Shown piece after piece: positions 59,470 through 64,000 of a stretch of 64,000 nucleotides of DNA. Position 1 is the stretch's first letter. Every line of letters begins with the position of its first letter. Made by a program: the position numbers and the translations under genes. Under the pieces are notes generated by a model. The model worked only from the letters and a program-made list of their open reading frames with translations, ran no database searches and was not told where the DNA came from. The DNA comes from Bemisia tabaci (taxonomy: Eukaryota; Arthropoda; Insecta; Hemiptera; Aleyrodidae): positions 52,488,157-52,552,156 of the forward strand of contig NC_092797.1 of the NCBI RefSeq assembly GCF_918797505.1, in the 5' to 3' direction.

Positions 59470-59990
59470 CAAAGTTTTTCTTGCGCGCGCGGAATTTTTT
59501 TTGGCGCGCGGAATATTTTTCCGGCGCGCGGAATTTTTTTTCAGCGCGCGGAAAGAAAAAACCCGTTTTCGATGAAAATCTCTGAATTTCCGGATTCCGC
59601 GCCGGTTTTCGATATATTTGCGCCGTTTGTGTCAAAACTATTTTTGTCGGCGCGCCGCTTCAAATCTGTTCCGCGCGCGGAATTTTCGATATATCGATTC
59701 CTGCTCGCCGTTTGTGTCAAAACTATTTTTTCCGGCGCGACGCTCCAAATCTGTTCCGCGCGCAGAATTTTCGATATATCGATTCCTGCTCGCCGATCGT
59801 GTCAAAACTGTTTTTTCCGGCGCTGCACCAGAAAATAATTCCGCGCGCCACTTTTCCGATATATCGATTTTTCTGCGCGCGGAGAATACATATTCTCCGC
59901 GCGGCGCGGAACAGATTTGGAGCGTCGCGCCGGAAAAAATAGTTTTGACACAAACGGCGAGCAGGAATCGATATATCGATTACATTTGGT
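59470..59990. repeat. GC-rich array: 85-bp tandem repeats plus an inverted copy
   Basis: From 59481 to 59560 a GCGCGCGGAAT word occurs four times. Then a unit of about 85 bases (GTGTCAAAACTATTTTT, CCGGCGCG, CCAAATCTGTTCCGCGCGC, TTTTCGATATATCGATTCC) is repeated at about 59631, 59716 and 59801. At 59888-59985 the same unit returns as its reverse complement. The dinucleotide and GC content differ strongly from the surroundings. Open frames occur in several phases and both strands because the array lacks stop codons; they are not genes. Confidence 0.88.
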
Positions 59991-60517
59991 GCTTAGAAAT
60001 TGAGGTTTAACCGTGTCAAAATAATTTTAAGTGCAAGAGACCTGCTTAAGACTTCTTGCGCTGTACAGCAGCTTCAAAAGATTTTTTTTGCAATCAGCAA
60101 TTAGCTGCCAACCACAAAACCGGAGCAATCTTGATTATTAATTTAAAAAAGAAAAAAAATTCTGAAATTTCTGTTTTTCATACCGAAGTGCTAACATTCC
60201 CAAACCTTTGTATTGACAGGTCAGTAAAATAGATATTTAGATGGAGAAAAACTTGATAAAGAGGAATTCTTGACAATTTCACTTCCAGAAATTTTTGGAT
60301 AAAATTTTTCTTAATGTTTTCATTATTTTGGCCATTCTCCAATTATTTTGAATTGACGTCTAAAATCCCAACAGTAAAATTGGTATGCTGTTTGGTAGAA
60401 ACTGTTTCTTTCCTAACTTGCTGAAATTATGGCTCAGTGGGACATAAAAAATATACATCTCTTTGCATACCTCAGCCGTGCGAAATGTACAAAAAGCTTC
60501 GAAAACAATGGAACATA

Positions 60518-60720
60518 CAGGGTGATCCAAAAATCTTGCAGCGCTAGGTATCACCCCTACAACTTTTGAATAAATCGAGACATTGACTTAAAATTTTAAG
60601 AGCGTTCCTAGGTTAAAGGAAACGACTTTTGGAAGCCCGAAATTTTTAAGGGACCACCTTGAAAAAGGGCAACAAAACTAGGGTGTTCTAGAGGTGACGC
60701 AGAACTTTTGAATCACCCTG
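60518..60720. mobile_element. TA-flanked MITE, CAGGGTGATCC ends, 203 bp
   Basis: CAGGGTGATCCAAAAATCTT pairs with GAACTTTTGAATCACCCTG. TA borders both ends. The ends and target fit a Tc1/mariner-type MITE. Confidence 0.78.
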
Positions 60721-61286
60721 TAGACTAACAACAATACTTTAAATTACATACACATTCAAGCAAATTAAAATTTGCTCAATAGATGAGTTTTGGATGAGTA
60801 AAAGGGAAAGCCTGAGGGGGCAATGCCAACTTAAAATGAGAAAAAAAGTTTGTGCAGCTTTTCCCCAATATTGAAAATAAATTAGATGTAGGTATCAAAA
60901 ATAAAAATTGAGATTCTATGCAGTCAAATTTCGCAAATTCTCATGGAAAATTTGTTCATCTGGCGTGAGAAAGCGCTAGTTCTTCCAATCAGTGGAACAA
61001 ATTATAAACTAGGGCGCAGACTATCGATAATCCTAAAACTATACTGCTGGGTTGCACTGCCGATCCGCTCAGCTGTGAATCAAAAGGAAAATTAAAAATT
61101 ACAATCAAGATGAAATGGTTGGCCAGTAGGAAGCTTCAAATAGCTCCAGAAAGGAATTCAGTAGAGTCTCATTCATTTTTTTAGAGGTAAACAACCACAA
61201 TTCCATGGTGAAATTAATTTTATTTCAGCTAGAATTAGAGGCGAACCAGAATAGATAGCCATTTGACTGACCATATACTAGGTACC

Positions 61287-61547
61287 ATATCAACGGTGAA
61301 ACTACCAAACCACGTATCTCGTTTGCGGTGTTTAAAAATCTGCGCTCGCATTTTATTTTTTTGAAGTAGACCATATCAATATCATTCCTTGAAATTTTCA
61401 CAGAATTTTCTCCGCACGAAGAGGAAAAATCACAGAAATTTTCAAGACTGGACGTTAAGTAGTTTTTCATTTAAAAAATAAAGTATAACAGGAAGTCTGC
61501 GACATCGCAAACTGAGATACGTGGTTTGGTAGTTTCACCGTCGATAT
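61287..61547. mobile_element. hairpin MITE, ATATCAACGGTGAAAC ends
   Basis: The left arm ACTACCAAACCACGTATCTC and the right arm GAGATACGTGGTTTGGTAGT are perfect complements. The arms are about 45 bases and the centre is unpaired. It directly abuts the next element. Confidence 0.85.
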
Positions 61548-61549
61548 TT

Positions 61550-61802
61550 GGACCGCATTAAACAGAAAGGAACCAAGCCACATTAGCTATTACCAAATTT
61601 AACTGGGCAATTTAATTTTCTACAAGAGAACGTTTGTGCCAATTCCTTAGAAAATTTTAAGGAATTTGTTTCGTACTATGCAGAAAATTCACTGAAATTT
61701 GCACAAAAATCTGCACAACCAGTTTCATGTGAAAAAGTAGACTGCCTAATTAAATTTGGCTACAGCTAATGTGGCTTGGTTCCTTTCTGCTGAACGCGGT
61801 CC
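61550..61802. mobile_element. hairpin MITE, GGACCGC ends
   Basis: GGACCGCATTAAACAGAAAG pairs with CTTTCTGCTGAACGCGGTCC. The arms continue through AACCAAGCCACATTAGCT. Inside, TCCTTAGAAAATTTTAAGGA forms a smaller palindrome. No gene was seen. Confidence 0.85.
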
Positions 61803-62336
61803 ATTTTGTACTTCACCAGGATCATTCCTGCCGTTTGAGCGCTTTGGAAATCTCTGGGAGTTCCAGGACTTTAAAAGTAGTATGCTTCAGGATTTTCGCT
61901 CCAAAAGTATGCAATACATCACCAAATTATACAGTATGGTGAGCCTGATTGCTCTGTACCTAAAAATAGCTTCATGAACATAAAACCTTGTGAGAGTGAT
62001 AATTATTCCCAGCAAATGCATCCTAACCTCCATATTCACTAGAAGTAAACAAGTGCCCAATGCCAGCAGTTTCCCATTAGATGAAAGTTTTTGCTATTGG
62101 TTCATGTCTGTCAAATAGTTACCATTCCAAGTTACGAGTATTTAATTTCCGAGGTCCTCATTCATTGAAGAACTAGTGATTGCCTAAATATTTGCATCTG
62201 AAAATGGACTTCCAATTCCTTACAGAAAATGACATTGCTCAGGGTGAAGAAACTAAAAATGTTGGCCTCTATTTATTTTCTTTCGACAGATATATGATCT
62301 TATCAGCTGAGATTAGATACAAAAAAATTAACTCAC
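61803..62336. other. no supported gene; intron of the Ly6-type gene is likely
   Basis: If the exon at 62337-62515 belongs to a minus-strand gene, this is its next intron. I looked for a C-terminal GPI-signal exon on the minus strand and found no convincing one. Confidence 0.4.
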
Positions 62337-62515
62337 CGTGATGAAATAGTTACAACGATCTCCGGCACAACATTCGGAGCATTTCCAATCTTGATACCAT
62401 ATGTAAGTACATGAGGACATAAGCTTGCTGTTGGTCCTACGGCATTCATCTCTTGTTGCGCACTTTTTGGAAATGTAATATTGTTTTTCCGAACCTTGTG
62501 ACCAGTATGGAGGGA
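62337..62515 (-). CDS. exon of a Ly6/three-finger (LU domain) protein
   Basis: On the minus strand, acceptor TTTTTAG leads into PPYWSQGSEKQYYISKKCAT, then RRTNSKLMSSCTYIWYQDW, then KCSECCAGDRCNYFIT, and stops at donor GTGAGT. CxxCCxxDxCN is the signature closing the Ly6/uPAR three-finger fold, and the six Cys in this exon fit the second half of the domain. Insect members are small secreted or GPI-anchored proteins (quiver, crooked and boudin type) that act at neuronal membranes or septate junctions. Which one this is cannot be told from one exon. The upstream exon with signal peptide and first Cys residues lies to the right, possibly beyond the window; the GPI-tail exon is to the left. Confidence 0.75.
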
Positions 62516-62655
62516 CTAAAAATGAAAAAAAAAAAGATTAAAAAAATTGCTCATCAGTTTTAAAAAAAAAAAATCCCCATCTCCCCAATATGCCTCTTGA
62601 AACCTAATCATTTCCCTAACTATGTACCATTATCTTAAAACCATTGATAGCTAAA

Positions 62656-62915
62656 TGGATTGCATTTTGCAAAAAGGAACCACTAGCATTGCAATGTTGC
62701 TAAGATTGTGCAACTTCTTTTGTCTTGGAGGAAAAACCTGATTATCCATTAATCGTTTCCTATTTTACTCGCTAAAAACTGTAAATTTAAGACAAAAATT
62801 ACCATCTAAATTTCATAGTTTTTCACGATTTCCGCAATTTTATCGCAAAAGATGAAGTTGCACAATCTTAACATCATTGCAATGCTAGTGGTTCCTTTAT
62901 GCAAAATGCAATCCA
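62656..62915. mobile_element. MITE of the TGGATTGCATTTTGC family (copy 3)
   Basis: TGGATTGCATTTTGCAAAAA pairs with the right end GCAAAATGCAATCCA. The inner arms GGAACCACTAGCATTGCAAT and ATTGCAATGCTAGTGGTTCC are exact complements. It is the best copy of the family in the window and lies 0.14 kb upstream of the Ly6 exon. Confidence 0.88.
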
Positions 62916-64000
62916 AATGTTCCCACCTGCCACATCCAAACACCAAATAGTCCCTCATTCCTATAAAAAATGTCATCATATAATGATAGGTATCATCATA
63001 CAGTGGATTGAAGAAAAAACTGCCATGAAAGTTCACTATCCAATGCCACTAACCAAATGGCAGACAACTTATGATATTCTGTACTAGGTACAAACAAACG
63101 GATAGCTGAAATCATGTAGAATGAATAGACTAGCCTGATTATGATTAAAGGCTTGCCTCAAATAATGTGAGAAATAATACATTTCATACAATTTTGAATT
63201 TTATTTCTTTTTTGCTTATGGTGAATAAAAAAAAAGAAAAAAGAAGAGGGAAAAAGGTAACATTTTTTAAAATTACGATCAAATTTAAATGAGCAAATAA
63301 GGTATCTCTAAATAAATATGTGACCAGATCCGTGAAAAAGAACCTTATCTTATGGGTAAAAATTTGTCTGAACTTCTTGATATTGTGATTTGAATGTAAA
63401 AAGTTAAGTAAAATTTTCTCCCAAAAATTAAGGTCCCTTTTTAAAGATTCATTCGCATATAATTTAAGAAGACACACAAAAAAAAAATGCTCCACCCAAT
63501 AAGGTAAGGCCTTACAGCCGGAGGAATCTGCTTTCTTTAAAACATGAACCACAAATTTTCCACAGTACGCAGCAAGGAAACCCACACATTTAAAGCCCTG
63601 AGAGAAATTTCAAAATTATTTTCATTACTGGAGTATTTTTCTTGGTATTATTATTCATGATAAAGATATCTTTGGTAGTTCTTAATACCTATTTATTATT
63701 TTGCTCATTCTTCTTTATTTTTTTATTATGTGAATACAGTTGTATTTTGTACGGAGGCAACACTCGCAACATGTTGGGAAAACAAGCAACAATCGCATTT
63801 TGTTCGAAGTTGTTTCGTGTTGTGGGGGCAGGGCTTATTTTCGCACGCAAAATTTGGGAAACCCTGCGGCAAGATTGTTGTACAACAACTGCAATGTGGT
63901 CAGAAGCAAGTCATTTTTATATTGTTGCCCAAGACAACTCTGTTTTCTAACCTAAAATTGGAATTCGCTTTCTCATTGGTTGTTCAGAATTACGCAAAAG
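62916..64000. other. no supported gene
   Basis: AT-rich, with A-runs at about 63230 and 63480. The minus frame 63184-63585 is Phe/Leu-rich with no motif. TGTTGGGAAAACAAGC and GCACGCAAAATTTGGGAAAC near 63774-63860 hint at an element end, but no partner was found in the window. Confidence 0.45.

Noticed and set aside
59467..60010. Overlapping ORFs in the GC-rich array, both strands
   Set aside because: They arise because the 85-base repeat has few stop codons. The proteins are low-complexity repeats and change frame between units.
63184..63585. Minus-strand 133-residue ORF at the right edge
   Set aside because: Phe/Leu-rich translation of AT-rich DNA. No domain and no neighbouring splice evidence that could connect it with the Ly6 exon.

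Overview
The window is nuclear DNA of an animal, most likely an insect. It is AT-rich, has GT-AG introns of several kb, encodes a SAGA subunit, a nuclear-encoded mitochondrial ribosomal protein, a C2H2 zinc-finger gene and a Ly6-type exon, and is packed with short inverted-repeat transposons. A hemipteran such as a whitefly is my guess; nothing in the window proves it. No bacterial operon, CRISPR array, rRNA or tRNA was seen.

Left half (1-30830): a tandem array built around an intronless, divergent Hsp70 gene. Two complete genes (10180-12027 and 25068-26915, both +, 615 codons) lie about 14.9 kb apart. The 3' flank of each is repeated: bases 1 to about 7880 match the flank of gene A (about 12915-24030), and 26916-30830 is a shortened third version after gene B. 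The window therefore starts inside the 3' flank of another Hsp70 copy, predicted to end roughly 0.9 kb to the left. The repeat units differ mainly by deletions and by about ten transposon insertions with readable empty sites in a sister unit: a hAT-type MITE, a PIF/Harbinger element keeping the start of both its genes, a mariner turned into a palindrome, and several large foldback elements.

Middle (30831-44830): a weak candidate two-exon gene (31830-32311), a C2H2 zinc-finger gene (exons 33622-33787, 36240-36464, 37239-38551) with a decayed zinc-finger block inside its second intron, two foldback elements, and the 3' end of a non-LTR retrotransposon.

Right half (45232-64000): on the minus strand, the gene for the SAGA histone-fold subunit Spt3 (SUPT3H), with four convincing exons at 45232-50633 and a possible 24-nt exon at 51938-51961. 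Its introns hold a non-LTR reverse-transcriptase tail, foldbacks and MITEs. On the plus strand, mitochondrial ribosomal protein mL64 (GADD45GIP1/CRIF1), 53283-54134. Then about 8 kb with no gene I can support but many MITEs and a GC-rich 85-bp tandem array (59616-59985), and one minus-strand exon of a Ly6/three-finger protein (62337-62515).

The genes have no evident joint pathway. The common theme is genome dynamics: a young tandem duplication of a stress-chaperone-like gene and an unusual density of long palindromes. One palindrome family sits about 450 bases downstream of every Hsp70 copy and again beside mL64. Coordinates were counted by hand and may be off by a base or two.
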